A stretch of DNA of 64,000 nucleotides from Rhodococcus sp. 1168 (GCF_002091955.1 NZ_MKKY01000091.1:377001-441000); one strand, 5' to 3'; shown: positions 37,756 to 46,569, counted from the first letter of the stretch. Notes: generated by a model not told the origin, from the sequence alone. Numbers and translations: made by a program.

Positions 37756-38127
37756 TTACAGCGAATCGATGAAGCTGCTGATGTTCGTGTCACTCCACGT
37801 CAACGTCGAAACTCCTGGGAGGTTGGTTCGGTCGTTCGTGTACGCCCAGATTCCGCGGATACGCTTGCCTTCCTCCTTAGCGCACGTGATCTCCCACTGT
37901 TGGCCCGTCGATGAAAGAGAATTTTTGCTGACCAATACGATCACGCCGTGCGAGCGTTTGATTCGGGTGCGTACCTTGTCCTTCCAGCCCTCCTCGTACG
38001 CTTCCTTGACGGACATGTCGATGAATTTGTACGGCGCGCGAGGAGACAAAGACTGCCCCTTCAAGAAGTCGCGCTGTCGTTCATCTTCGATCGCGAATGC
38101 GACAAAAACGATCTTTTCGTCCGCCAT
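37756..38127 (-). CDS. TIR-like (ThsB / MTH538-type) domain protein
   Basis: 123 residues. The start is ATG 38127 ([16 protein letters not shown], with GAAAGG upstream); the open frame runs 73 codons further without protein character. It has the ThsB pattern: [15 protein letters not shown], then [14 protein letters not shown], then [16 protein letters not shown] and [13 protein letters not shown], with the Glu of the NADase site in WEI. In Thoeris this protein senses phage and makes a cyclic ADP-ribose signal. First gene of a three-gene operon with the caspase and RyR-like genes. Confidence 0.78.
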   Translation of the reverse strand: MADEKIVFVAFAIEDERQRDFLKGQSLSPRAPYKFIDMSVKEAYEEGWKDKVRTRIKRSHGVIVLVSKNSLSSTGQQWEITCAKEEGKRIRGIWAYTNDRTNLPGVSTLTWSDTNISSFIDSL

Positions 38128-38536
38128 AACGTACCTTTCTCGCTGTTTCCGGCCAGTGGTGACACTGTACGTGCACAGCCCGACGCCAGAAGACATACCG
38201 CGACCAGCTGGCCCCGTTCGACATAAACCTGTCGCCAGCAGACAGCTTGAAGAGGTACCGCAACAAGCGCTGACGACGTCCGTGCAGTTCTCTTCTGAAA
38301 CGTTGCAGTCGTCTTCTGAAACTGACAAATCTGCTGTCGAAGACATCTGTCGAATACTCGCTGAACAAGATCCGCCTCCAGCTCGACGCCGTAGGCGGCT
38401 GACGCCTCACTGCGGATACTTCGTCGACGAGGGCGCGAGAGGAGCCTGACTCACTGCTGCACGAGCGGAATGGCGGAGTGGAGGAACTGGGGACATGCCA
38501 GCTGGATTCACGTAGTTGACGGGGCGGAACGGGGGG

Positions 38537-38561
38537 TACCGCACCGTCAAGACATGTTGAC
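38537..38561. repeat. 25-bp operator-like repeat, copy 2
   Basis: Same TACCGCACCGTCAAG and downstream GTTGAC as at 35,195. It lies in the 640-base gap between the divergent TIR-caspase operon (minus) and the small gene at 38,769 (plus), a good place for an operator. No gene was recognised in the rest of that gap. Confidence 0.6.
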
Positions 38562-38768
38562 AAAACTCGGCGCTGATGTTGCTCAATTCGTTGTTACTCG
38601 TAGGTTGACGGGGCACTCTGCAGTGAGCAGGACAAGAGGGGTGCGAGGGGCAAGGCAGTCGCGCAATGTCTATGGTGGCGAGGACAGACGTCGACGCGGC
38701 GACTGGGACCTGCGTCCTTGCTGTGTAACCCGCACAGGCGACCTTGCCTAGATATTTGGAGGAGCTCG

Positions 38769-38933
38769 ATGACTGGCAGTAACGAACGTCCAACTGGCCG
38801 TGATGGGTCGGAAGGCAGATTTAACAAGCAGATGGATACTTCCGAAACGTTCGTTCCACGGCAGACTGATGATCAAGGTAACCAGACCGGCCGCTCAGTT
38901 GAAGACATCGAGTCGACTCCCCCGGACGACTGA
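38769..38933 (+). CDS. 54-residue hydrophilic protein
   Basis: Starts with ATG seven bases after a very strong ribosome-binding site (GGAGGAG). The product is polar and acidic at the end (SVEDIESTPPDD), with no membrane segment or metal motif. It precedes the DUF6338-like gene by 14 bases, so the two form an operon. Function unknown. Confidence 0.5.
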   Translation: MTGSNERPTGRDGSEGRFNKQMDTSETFVPRQTDDQGNQTGRSVEDIESTPPDD

Positions 38934-38947
38934 CGGATACTGGTTTC

Positions 38948-39808
38948 GTGCCAACTACTTGGTTGTCGGTTCTGCTCTTCGCCGTTGTCGTGGCTCCCGG
39001 TATTCTTTACGATCAACAGAGCGCGAAACGCGTTGTGAAAGAGGAGCAGAGCGCATTTCGCGAAATTGGCCGAATCGCTTTGGCTTCGCTTGCATTTAGC
39101 AGCTTCGGCTCGGTTCTCGCGATCCTTGCGCACCGCGTCTGGCCGGATACGTTCTTAAACCTTGATCAAGCTTTGCGCGGTGGATCGTCGTACGTCACCG
39201 ACCACAACGGTAACGCAGCCGCATCGCTCGTTCTGGTCGTAGGTGCCGCACTCGGAACATCCTGGTTGGTCGGCTCAAGTCTGAACGCCCTTCTTGGGGG
39301 CGGACTACGGAGCGTCTCTGGCTGGACGACGGTGCTGTCGCCCAGCCATCCGAACAAGCTGCAGCCAGGAACAACGGTGTTCGTGTCCGCGTATCTATCT
39401 GATGGCAGTGCCGTCCAGGGCCGCCGCCGAGACTACTCCGCCGACCTCCAGCGCAGCGATCGGGAACTGGTAATTGCCAGCCAAATTTGGACTAAGAAAA
39501 CTCGGGATTCCGTCTGGAAGAAACGCGATGACCTCGATGCAGTCGTCGTCAGCGGCGCTGACGTAGTGCGACTTGAGGTCGAGTACTCGCAATTCGGAGC
39601 GGCTAATATTCCCAGAAAGGAGAGGCTAGAACGGTGGGCCCGCGATCACGTCCCGATGCTACTAAGCACGGTTTTTGCCGTAGTCACCGCAGTTCTGACA
39701 GCTGAGATAGCCGGATTCACGTGGGGTGCAGTTGTGGCAGTTGCTGTAGGAGCGGCGGTTGGGCTTCTACTGCGCAGATCCATCTCTCGTCCCACACCCT
39801 CTCCGTAG
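38948..39808 (+). CDS. DUF6338-like membrane protein
   Basis: 286 residues, GTG start. N-terminal membrane segment (VLLFAVVVAPGILYD), a second near 38-60, a third near 98-118, a soluble beta-rich middle part (125-225), and a C-terminal hydrophobic pair (about 238-275). The overall layout fits the DUF6338 family, which is often found near defence genes, but the assignment is by pattern only. It lies between the two TIR-caspase loci. Confidence 0.55.
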   Translation: MPTTWLSVLLFAVVVAPGILYDQQSAKRVVKEEQSAFREIGRIALASLAFSSFGSVLAILAHRVWPDTFLNLDQALRGGSSYVTDHNGNAAASLVLVVGAALGTSWLVGSSLNALLGGGLRSVSGWTTVLSPSHPNKLQPGTTVFVSAYLSDGSAVQGRRRDYSADLQRSDRELVIASQIWTKKTRDSVWKKRDDLDAVVVSGADVVRLEVEYSQFGAANIPRKERLERWARDHVPMLLSTVFAVVTAVLTAEIAGFTWGAVVAVAVGAAVGLLLRRSISRPTPSP

Positions 39809-39930
39809 CGTCCGACAGAACGAGTTCTGTCGGACCTGCCGCGTACCGTTAGGCACTCGACTCGCGATCGAGCTGTAGTGGTTGGTTCCCTGTCAACTCA
39901 GAGCTCTCGAATGCTATAAGGAGCAGACCG

Positions 39931-40368
39931 ATGCCTTTGCCGCGCGCTTTCCTCAGTTTTGATTTCGACCATGATGCGACCTCGAAGATCTTGTTCGCCG
40001 GACAAGCGAAGGACGATTCGCCGACGCCGTTCGCCGTACAGGATTGGTCCTCAAAGACGTCTCTCCCGCAAGCACAGTGGGAGGCCTTGATTCAGAAGAA
40101 GATCAATTCTTGCCACATGCTGATTGCTCTCATTGGTACCCACATGAGTACCGCCGGCGGAGTCGCGAAGGAGATTAGGATGGCTAAAGATCAGGCTGTG
40201 CCATGCTTCGGTGTCTACGTCAACGGCGCGACCTCTACTAGCACCCTTCCCTCTGGTCTCTCACGAACGTCAGTTGTTGCATGGGACTGGAAGAAAATCG
40301 CCAACATGGTCGATCAGTGTGCTGGCCTTGGGAAGAACGCAAGTGTTGCGGGTTGGCGCGCCCTGTGA
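39931..40368 (+). CDS. second TIR-like (ThsB-type) domain protein
   Basis: 145 residues with the ThsB pattern: RAFLSFDFDHDATSK, then LFAGQAKDDSPTPF, then KKINSCHMLIALIGTHM and AKEIRMAKDQAVPC. Good ribosome-binding site (AAGGAG) before ATG 39931. Diverged from the TIR gene at 37,756. Its stop overlaps the start of a caspase-like gene (GTGA) that is cut by an insertion sequence, so this is a second, broken copy of the same two-gene system. Confidence 0.78.
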   Translation: MPLPRAFLSFDFDHDATSKILFAGQAKDDSPTPFAVQDWSSKTSLPQAQWEALIQKKINSCHMLIALIGTHMSTAGGVAKEIRMAKDQAVPCFGVYVNGATSTSTLPSGLSRTSVVAWDWKKIANMVDQCAGLGKNASVAGWRAL

Positions 40369-40511
40369 GTCCGAACCGCCGTGCACTTCTCGTCGGATTG
40401 AACTACTACGAAACTAAGCCTTTGGGCGGCTGCGTCGCGGATGCAACCGAAATGGCTGCGAGGCTACGGAAGCACGATTCGGGTGCGCCCAATTTCGCCG
40501 TGCAGCTGTGA
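40365..40511 (+). pseudogene. caspase-like gene, 5' fragment cut by IS481-family element
   Basis: GTG at 40365 gives VSPNRRALLVGLNYYE, then LGGCVADATEMAARL, the same N-terminus as the intact caspase at 37,750. After 48 codons the frame ends at a TGA made by the left end of the insertion sequence. The rest of the gene is not found right of the element, so a deletion came with or after the insertion. Confidence 0.75.
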
Positions 40512-42442
40512 CGTGTATGGGCTCGGGACATGCTTGACGAATTGTCGTCGGGACATGGTTACCCGTTTCGGGGTCGGTGGGCGTTGAAGTTCCGGATGGG
40601 TTTGGTGGAGGTGCGGGCGTGTACGCCGAGTTCGTTCGTGCCGTCGAGGACGCGGTAGTAGTTGTCTTCGACCACGACGGTGACGATGGTTCCAGCGAGA
40701 GGGCGGCCGACTTTGAGAAGCTGGCCTGCGACCATGACGCGACCGTCTTTCGGTACGCGCCGCTGCACGCTCTGCGGGCCTGACGGCGGTGGGGGCGGCA
40801 ACGGGCCAGTCGCTTCTCGTGCGCCGCGCAGCGAGGCCACCCTGGCGGGTTCGAGCGGGTTCGACAACGTCGCGAGCAGGACGTTGTCGTGACTGACGTG
40901 TATCAACCCGCCCTCAATCCTGAGGGTGACTCGCATGCCGGCACGGTCGACACCGAGGCGCAACCGAGTGCCGGCGACAATGACAGGGCCGTCTCTGCCT
41001 GCAGTCCGGTCGATCTCGATCGGTCTCGGTGCAGTCGCTAAGAATGTCGCGTCGACCGCTGCCGAGGCTGGCGCCGGCCGGCCCGGGCGGATGCCGCGCA
41101 TCGCGAGGCGTTCGAGGTCTGTGTTTGTCAGTCGTGAGCGCACTGTCTTGATGACGCTGCCGTCGAGGATGACGTGGATGCTGACCAAATCGATCCACAG
41201 GGTGACCGTGCGTCCGGCGTGGTTGCGGCCGATCCACAGTTGCTGGACGCCAGCAACATCGGCGACGCCGCCCGGTGGCACCCGAGTATCGAATTCGACT
41301 GCGCTGCTCACTCTCTCGGCCGGTGTAATAATGGGTCGACGTGACGAACGCTGCGGCGCAGCAGAGGAATTCGTTTCGCCGTCTGCCGTGTCATCTCGCG
41401 TGACGGGTTGGAGTCGTGCTCGGAACAGGCTTGCCGGTGGGGCCATCTCCAGGCTTTGGTGCGGTCGTATGGTGTTGTACGCGTGCACCCATTCGTCGAG
41501 GGCTGCTTGCGCGGCGACGATGTCGGCGAATGCGCCCGCCTCGTCCAAGAATTCGCGCCGCAGCGTTCGGTGGAACCGTTCGATCTTGCCGGTCGTGGTG
41601 GGCGAATGACGGCGTGTCAGTCGTGCCGTGATGCCGAACGAGCGGCAGGTTCGCTCGAACAACACTTCGACAGGTAGGGGGCGGGTGTGTTTCCCGGTGA
41701 ACTGCTTGCCGTTGTCGGTGAGCACCTCGAACGGCACGCCCCACTTCTCGATGGCGACGACGAATGCTTCGCACACCGCAGTACCGGAGGGCCGTTCGAG
41801 GATGGCCGCGGTCACGACGAATCGAGAGTGGTCGTCGATCCCGGTGAGTATCTTGCATTCGCGACCGCCGACGAGAAACAGCCCACCGACGAGGTCGAGT
41901 TGCCACAGGTGCATCGGTGCTTCACGCTGCCAACGTTTGTACACCCGCTTATGTTGTTGCTCTTGATGATTGATCAAACCGTTTCGAACGAGCACCCGGT
42001 GGACGGTGGTACGGGATGGGCTTGATTGTCCGAGTTCGGCTGCGAGTTCGAAGCAGATTCGACGTGCGCCCCAACGGCGGTGATGTCGGCGCATCTCACA
42101 GATGAGGGCTTCGACGTCCGCGTGGATACGTAGTGGGCTCGAGTGCGGCCGCCTCGATGAGTCGACGAGACCGTCGAGACCCGAGCTCTCGTATCGCTTG
42201 CGCCACGCTGTGATGGTCTGTCGCGTGACGCCGAACCGTTCGGCTACGTCGCTGACCGATGAACCGTTGTGGACCTCTGTGATCGCGCGGAACCGGATTG
42301 GGACTGTGACTCGGCGGGCAATACCGGCATCAGATTCTTGAGGTTGAGGGGAAGGCACACGCAACAGTCTCCAAAAGGGATGAAGCGGAAGGTATGTACC
42401 GATGACGCTCGGTCAAAGATGTGTTGAACCCTTACACGTCAC
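40508..42442 (-). mobile_element. IS481-family insertion sequence
   Basis: The ends form imperfect inverted repeats of about 30 bp: the left begins GTGACGTGTATGGG and the right, read inward, GTGACGTGTAAGGG, and both reach TTGAC at the same distance. One large transposase gene fills the minus strand. A three-base GCT repeat flanks the element (40,505-40,507 and 42,443-42,445), shorter than usual for this family, so the exact ends could be off by a base or two. It cuts the second caspase gene. Confidence 0.8.
40559..42364 (-). CDS. IS481-family transposase with long C-terminal extension
   Basis: 601 residues, against about 320-400 for most of the family. N-terminal helix-turn-helix (SDVAERFGVTRQTITAWRKR, about 35-54), then the DDE core: LWQLDLVGG (Asp), LTDNGKQF (Asp), and the Glu in TTGKIERFHRTLR; YNTIRPHQSL follows. 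After about residue 350 there are three related beta-rich units of some 60-70 residues, seen as LWIGRNHAGRTVTLWI, LRLGVDRAGMRVTLRI and LKVGRPLAGTIVTVVV. The gene appears intact. Confidence 0.88.
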   Translation of the reverse strand: MRVPSPQPQESDAGIARRVTVPIRFRAITEVHNGSSVSDVAERFGVTRQTITAWRKRYESSGLDGLVDSSRRPHSSPLRIHADVEALICEMRRHHRRWGARRICFELAAELGQSSPSRTTVHRVLVRNGLINHQEQQHKRVYKRWQREAPMHLWQLDLVGGLFLVGGRECKILTGIDDHSRFVVTAAILERPSGTAVCEAFVVAIEKWGVPFEVLTDNGKQFTGKHTRPLPVEVLFERTCRSFGITARLTRRHSPTTTGKIERFHRTLRREFLDEAGAFADIVAAQAALDEWVHAYNTIRPHQSLEMAPPASLFRARLQPVTRDDTADGETNSSAAPQRSSRRPIITPAERVSSAVEFDTRVPPGGVADVAGVQQLWIGRNHAGRTVTLWIDLVSIHVILDGSVIKTVRSRLTNTDLERLAMRGIRPGRPAPASAAVDATFLATAPRPIEIDRTAGRDGPVIVAGTRLRLGVDRAGMRVTLRIEGGLIHVSHDNVLLATLSNPLEPARVASLRGAREATGPLPPPPPSGPQSVQRRVPKDGRVMVAGQLLKVGRPLAGTIVTVVVEDNYYRVLDGTNELGVHARTSTKPIRNFNAHRPRNG

Positions 42443-42444
42443 GC

Positions 42445-42921
42445 TCACGACGTACTCAGCGACATGATCATAGTCGCCGGTGTCACGTTCCAATCGATAC
42501 CAACTTCGAGGTCCATTCCAGTATCGAGAATCGCCTTGATATCGGAGTGGTCTCGGGTGGAGACAATAGAAATACGAGTGCCCCTGTCGTACAAGCCTAT
42601 CGACTGCGGAGCGGGTTCCGATGAGTCATACCTCAGCGCTAGTTCAAACGACTGCATTGCTGTTCTCCCAGTTGTGCTAGCAAGTTCGAGAGTGATGGTG
42701 TTTGTTTCGAGTAGTTCCTTCAGGAGGCTGCGGCCGCGGAGTCGGGTGAATTCGAGTAGATCTGTCAGTTCAGACGACGTTGCGTCGTAGCGGGTTCGCC
42801 AGGTGTTGATGCTCATCTCTCCGAGGTGTTCGCGTAGAGACTCGACCGTCGTTTCGTCGGTGGTGGTGATACTCGCAGCGATTGAGTGTGCCAGTCGTCG
42901 GGAGCGGATGCCCGAGGACAT
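42445..42921 (-). pseudogene. truncated gene of unknown function
   Basis: The minus strand reads well as protein from about 43,000 to the TGA at 42,445, three bases past the insertion sequence. Key stretches are CIRYGVDTTAKLLLM, IRSRRLAHSIAASI and LREHLGEMSINTWRT. The first Met inside it is at 42,921, but coding character extends further up to about 42,990, where it stops abruptly at the LGFP gene. So the 5' part is lost. It resembles the tail of a large helicase-like protein, with low confidence. Confidence 0.4.
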
Positions 42922-44531
42922 CAACAGCAATTTGGCTGTGGTGTCGACTCCGTAGCGAATGCATCCGCCCAGCTCGGGACACAGACGAGGGGACTGCACC
43001 CGCTCCGGTGGATCCGTGTGCGACACCGACCACCACCGCGCCAACCACCACGACAGCTCCACCGACCACCACAGCGGTTCCCACGCCGTCGTGTGACACA
43101 GTGCCCGCCGCACCGGAGGCAACCACCCCTGCGGTGGTCCCACCAGCCGCCCTTTCACCGGCGCCTGCGCCTGCACTAGCGCAGGCGCAGATCCCGGCCG
43201 AACCGGCACCCGATCAACCAGTCGAACCCGAGAACGACGACCTGTCGTCGAAGACCGCGGAACCTGATCCGGACTGGGCACCGACCGAAGACCCCAACGC
43301 CACCATCGTTCCCGGTCAGATGCGCTCGGACCGTGAAGAAATCCCGGCACCGTTCACCAAGGAAGATGCCGACAAAGCCGAAACCATGGAAGCGCGCCAG
43401 CGCATGTCCCGCGCAGTGCAGTCCTGCCAGTACTACTGGCCCTCACCGCACGCGGTGTGCGGTGTCATCCGCGACAAGTACAACTCCCTCGGCGGACCCG
43501 CCAGCTTCCTCTCCTTCCCTAACTCCCCCGAATACACCAACCCCGACGGCCACGGCAAACGCACCCAATTCCTCAACGGACCCATCTACTGGTCCGCCGC
43601 CACCGGCGCACACCCCGTCGTCAACAGCTTTGTCACGAAGTGGGGATCGCTGGGGTGGGAAAGCGGGTTTCTGGGGTATCCGACCACAGATGAGATTCCG
43701 CACGCCGACGGAGTTGGTCGGCGTCAAGAATTTCAAGGCGGAGCGATCTACGTATCGTTTCAGAACGCGCTCGGGTCAGCCATAGCAGGCTCGATCCGCG
43801 CTAAATGGAACACCGCGGGCGCTGAAACCCCGGGTTCTCTACTCGGATACCCACTCACTGACGAGTTAGTGAACCCAGATGGCGGCAGGCGGCAGGGATT
43901 CGAACGGGGTGTCATGTACTGGTCACCTGCTACTGGGGCGTTTCCAGTCACCGGCGTGATCAGCTTTATCTGGGCATCGAAGGGGGTGGAAACTGGCCAG
44001 TACGGCTACCCGGTAGGAGATTTAGTTGTCCAACCTGAGTCAACATTCCAACAGTTTCAGGGTGGAGAGATTCGTTTCTGGAACGAGACCGTTGAAGTGG
44101 GGGGGCAGTACGGTCAGCCTTACGCTGACTGCAGGTTCGATACGGAATACCCTCATCGGTCCGAGCATCAAAAATGGAGGGTAAATGTCATCACCAAGGG
44201 CTACTGCACCGATCCCAAGAAAAAGATCGCAGCGACAACAACGTTGAATGGCCCGTGGGTCTGCGCCAAGTACGTGGTCATGTCTTGCCAAGGAACGAGG
44301 TGGGTCGAGTCGGCCTCGAAAGGTGACGGAGTGAACAGCACCCTCCTGGGACGCAAAGACGAGCTCAGATTCTCCACCAGCTTGCCGTGCGTCGACGGTG
44401 AATTTTACGCCTTCACCGAATGGGAAATCACCAACGACAACGGAGGGGTAATGGAGTTCGGACCACTCTATACGGGTACAAAACTCATACCCGCTCCGGG
44501 AAGACCCTGCGAATCCGAACCAGAAAGCTGA
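42882..44531 (+). CDS. LGFP-repeat cell-envelope protein, 5' end probably lost
   Basis: 549 residues in the open frame, but real coding seems to begin near 42,990; the stretch before is antisense to the truncated gene. A Thr/Pro-rich linker (TTTAPTTTTAPPTT) is followed by LGFP repeats (about 190-400): SLGGPASFLSFP, SGFLGYPTTDE, GSLLGYPLTDE, TGQYGYPVGD. The last 130 residues form a Cys-containing domain. LGFP proteins bind the arabinogalactan/mycolate layer of mycolata. No signal peptide remains, so the protein is probably not exported from this start. Confidence 0.7.
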   Translation: MSVPVVGSGCPRTSTAIWLWCRLRSECIRPARDTDEGTAPAPVDPCATPTTTAPTTTTAPPTTTAVPTPSCDTVPAAPEATTPAVVPPAALSPAPAPALAQAQIPAEPAPDQPVEPENDDLSSKTAEPDPDWAPTEDPNATIVPGQMRSDREEIPAPFTKEDADKAETMEARQRMSRAVQSCQYYWPSPHAVCGVIRDKYNSLGGPASFLSFPNSPEYTNPDGHGKRTQFLNGPIYWSAATGAHPVVNSFVTKWGSLGWESGFLGYPTTDEIPHADGVGRRQEFQGGAIYVSFQNALGSAIAGSIRAKWNTAGAETPGSLLGYPLTDELVNPDGGRRQGFERGVMYWSPATGAFPVTGVISFIWASKGVETGQYGYPVGDLVVQPESTFQQFQGGEIRFWNETVEVGGQYGQPYADCRFDTEYPHRSEHQKWRVNVITKGYCTDPKKKIAATTTLNGPWVCAKYVVMSCQGTRWVESASKGDGVNSTLLGRKDELRFSTSLPCVDGEFYAFTEWEITNDNGGVMEFGPLYTGTKLIPAPGRPCESEPES

Positions 44532-44636
44532 TCTCGGGCAAAGTATAAAACGGAGCTTCTTTGCTCATTTTTCCCTCGCCTTGCGCAGCGATGCGCAGGG
44601 CGAGGGGAACCTCGCCAAGGTCCCGGCGAATGTCAA

Positions 44637-44846
44637 TCAACGATTTTTTACGTACTTGAGTGCAAGTAGAGCTATCAGCGAAACGCTACCGGCAGTAACC
44701 GCCACCACTAACGAAAAATCAGTGTATGAGCCGGACACAAGCATCCAGACGATCGCCAACACGCTCGCCACTAATATTAGCCAAAGCGTGTTCGACCAAC
44801 TTTCAAAGAACATACCTTTATTCGCCCTGCCGGCGGGTTCGTCCAT
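44637..44846 (-). CDS. small two-TM membrane protein
   Basis: 69 residues with two hydrophobic segments (about 21-39 and 44-64) and a basic end (KYVKNR). AGGAG lies seven bases before the ATG. AT-richer than the surroundings, as is the next gene, pointing to separate origin. Function unknown. Confidence 0.5.
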   Translation of the reverse strand: MDEPAGRANKGMFFESWSNTLWLILVASVLAIVWMLVSGSYTDFSLVVAVTAGSVSLIALLALKYVKNR

Positions 44847-44880
44847 CTCCAGCTCCTATGGGTTAATCTAACTATCACAA

Positions 44881-45705
44881 TTATGCAGATGACACAGCAA
44901 CAGATATTGCCGAGCTTCGCATCCATGCGGCGCTGGGTGTCGAAAAGTCGCTAACTCCGGGATATAGAGAATAGCCCACGGCCCTCCTGTCGCTTCCAGG
45001 CGCACTTGTTAGCATCGGAGGATGGGCCAAAAGAAGACCGAGCATGGAAACGAAAACAACGTCGTAGTCCACAGCTATTGCAGGCCAATCAGGGTATAAT
45101 TTCGACTCCCACAACCGCGGATGCTCGTCAATGAGCCGAACCCAATCGTGCCATCCATCCACCGTATAATTGCGGCCGCTGTGGGCATTAAAGTGCAGAA
45201 GTGTTCTGTTTTTACTTTTCAAGCCTCCAACACCTTGGTATAAGTACCACGAGTCATCACCGCTATCTTTGCCGAAATGTACAGCCGTCCACAGTGCGCC
45301 TACCGGCAGTACGCTGGCATCCAGAGGATTGGCAATGTTTATATTATTAATAACCTCAAATATTTTACCGTAGTGCACTTGCGGTGATTTAAAGATAGAG
45401 AATTCAGCGAGACGTTTCGTAACTGCGACCTCAATAGCAAGTAACTCGACCACATTTAACGCAGGTAACAATTCTGCATCAATATTTTCATCAGAATATA
45501 AATAACTGCTTAAAGAGTCTAGCACCAATAGAGTTGCCACTTTTTCACTAACGGTGCTTATTACCGCCAACGGCGTTGTATTAGATTCGGCAGCCAGTCT
45601 CAATGTTTGCTCAAGAAAGATTAAACCCGGCCATGTCCCCGATAGCGGCTCATTTCCGACGGTCACGTCACGAATGGTATCAGTCGATAGTCCCACAAGA
45701 AGCAC
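44881..45705 (-). CDS. hypothetical protein, AT-rich
   Basis: 274 residues, GTG start; no ATG start fits. Clearly AT-richer than neighbouring genes, so likely acquired. The protein has YLYQGVGGLKSKNRTLLHFNAHSG-like beta-rich stretches and a hydrophobic C-terminal part (about 218-232). It has no signal peptide or recognised catalytic motif. I do not recognise the family. The 5' end coincides with a sharp rise in GC at about 45,710, so the gene may be truncated there. Confidence 0.45.
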   Translation of the reverse strand: MLLVGLSTDTIRDVTVGNEPLSGTWPGLIFLEQTLRLAAESNTTPLAVISTVSEKVATLLVLDSLSSYLYSDENIDAELLPALNVVELLAIEVAVTKRLAEFSIFKSPQVHYGKIFEVINNINIANPLDASVLPVGALWTAVHFGKDSGDDSWYLYQGVGGLKSKNRTLLHFNAHSGRNYTVDGWHDWVRLIDEHPRLWESKLYPDWPAIAVDYDVVFVSMLGLLLAHPPMLTSAPGSDRRAVGYSLYPGVSDFSTPSAAWMRSSAISVAVSSA

Positions 45706-45836
45706 GTGAGCCGCACCGCCCGAGGCGCGGCGACGATCTCCAGATTCACTCCTCGTGTCTCGTGCTCGTCAAGGGCGTAGCCGCCACGCGATCCCTGCCC
45801 TGGCGACATGAAACATCACGGAATCGTAAATCTGAC

Positions 45837-46046
45837 TCACCCGGTGAGCTGGCCGATAGGTGACACGCTCCGGTCGGTGCGGGGATCCCGCCACACCGCC
45901 TCACCACCAACGACCGTCGGCGACAGCAACCGCTTCTCCACGATCGGCCACTGAACCCACAGCGGATCCCCGGCAAGTTCCGTCTGCACGATGTCCGCGA
46001 CGCCGACCGTCGCCTCCGCGAGCGCTGTGATCGGCCCAGGGATTTC
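45837..46046 (-). pseudogene. C-terminal fragment of an unknown protein
   Basis: A minus-strand frame without a start codon reads as a plausible protein end: PLSEIPGPITALAEATVG, then LWVQWPIVEKRLLSPTVV, ending SPIGQLTG before TGA. In-frame stop TAA precedes it near 46,060. Probably the remains of a gene broken by recombination next to the transposase remnant. Confidence 0.35.
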
Positions 46047-46082
46047 GGACAGTGGGTCCGCTTAGAATAGGGATCTACTGAA

Positions 46083-46178
46083 ATGAGCCAGTCCAGCATG
46101 AGTAGATCGCGTCGATCGTTCAGTCCCGAGTTCAAGGACGAACTGTGCCGAGAGGTCATCGATTCCTCCAAGCCGATC
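46083..46178 (+). pseudogene. IS3-family OrfA remnant
   Basis: The first 30 or so codons (SRSRRSFSPEFKDEL, then REVIDSSKPISE) match the N-terminus of IS3-type OrfA transposase subunits. The frame then becomes unrelated and AT-rich, and no OrfB is present. A broken insertion sequence. Confidence 0.65.
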
Positions 46179-46266
46179 AGCGAAAATGCTTATCGTAACA
46201 GATCGTTTCATTTCATTGTGCGTAACGATATGAAACTAGGTGCGGCCCCGGACCCGACCCCGTGGA

Positions 46267-46322
46267 GTCGGGTAGTCGGGTAGCCGGGTGGCCGGGTGGC
46301 CGGGTGGCCGGGTGGCCGCGGG
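46267..46322. repeat. 8-bp tandem repeat, seven units
   Basis: GTCGGGTA twice, GCCGGGTG four times, then GCCGCGGG. It sits just after the 80-residue gene's stop on the opposite strand and right of the transposase remnant. It may be a slippage tract; no function assigned. Confidence 0.85.
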
Positions 46323-46326
46323 GATG

Positions 46327-46569
46327 TTAGTGGGTGCACCCGAAGGAACCGACCGGGATTGCTGCTCCCGGCTGGCGGGCGCACCACCGGCAGGTGGTGT
46401 CGTGTGCGATGCGTCCGAGCACTCCTTCGGCTTCCTCGATGAGGATGGGCAGCTCTGCTGCGCTGGCGAGCGCGAGCGCTTCGGTGGCCCAGCGGGCCGC
46501 GCGCGGATCTGCGGCGGGGAGTTGAGCGGCTGCGCCGATCAGGCCGGTGATGATCTGGTGATCGTTCAT
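46327..46569 (-). CDS. small plasmid-type protein with Cys-rich end
   Basis: 80 residues. ATG 46569 follows a GGAAGG site; longer upstream frames lack coding character. The N-terminal part is alpha-helical (AQLPAADPRAARWATEAL), the end has CRWC and GCTH, so it may bind a metal. Similar short genes accompany Lsr2/ParB genes on rhodococcal mobile elements; function unknown. Confidence 0.5.
   Translation of the reverse strand: MNDHQIITGLIGAAAQLPAADPRAARWATEALALASAAELPILIEEAEGVLGRIAHDTTCRWCARQPGAAIPVGSFGCTH

Noticed and set aside
38128-38346. N-terminal extension of the first TIR protein
   Set aside because: Ser/Cys-rich translation without coding character; a good start with a ribosome-binding site is at 38,127.
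40926-41609. 227-codon plus-strand ORF in the IS481 element
   Set aside because: Antisense of the transposase gene.
46267-46322. CRISPR-like repeat
   Set aside because: Units are 8 bp without spacers; a simple tandem tract.
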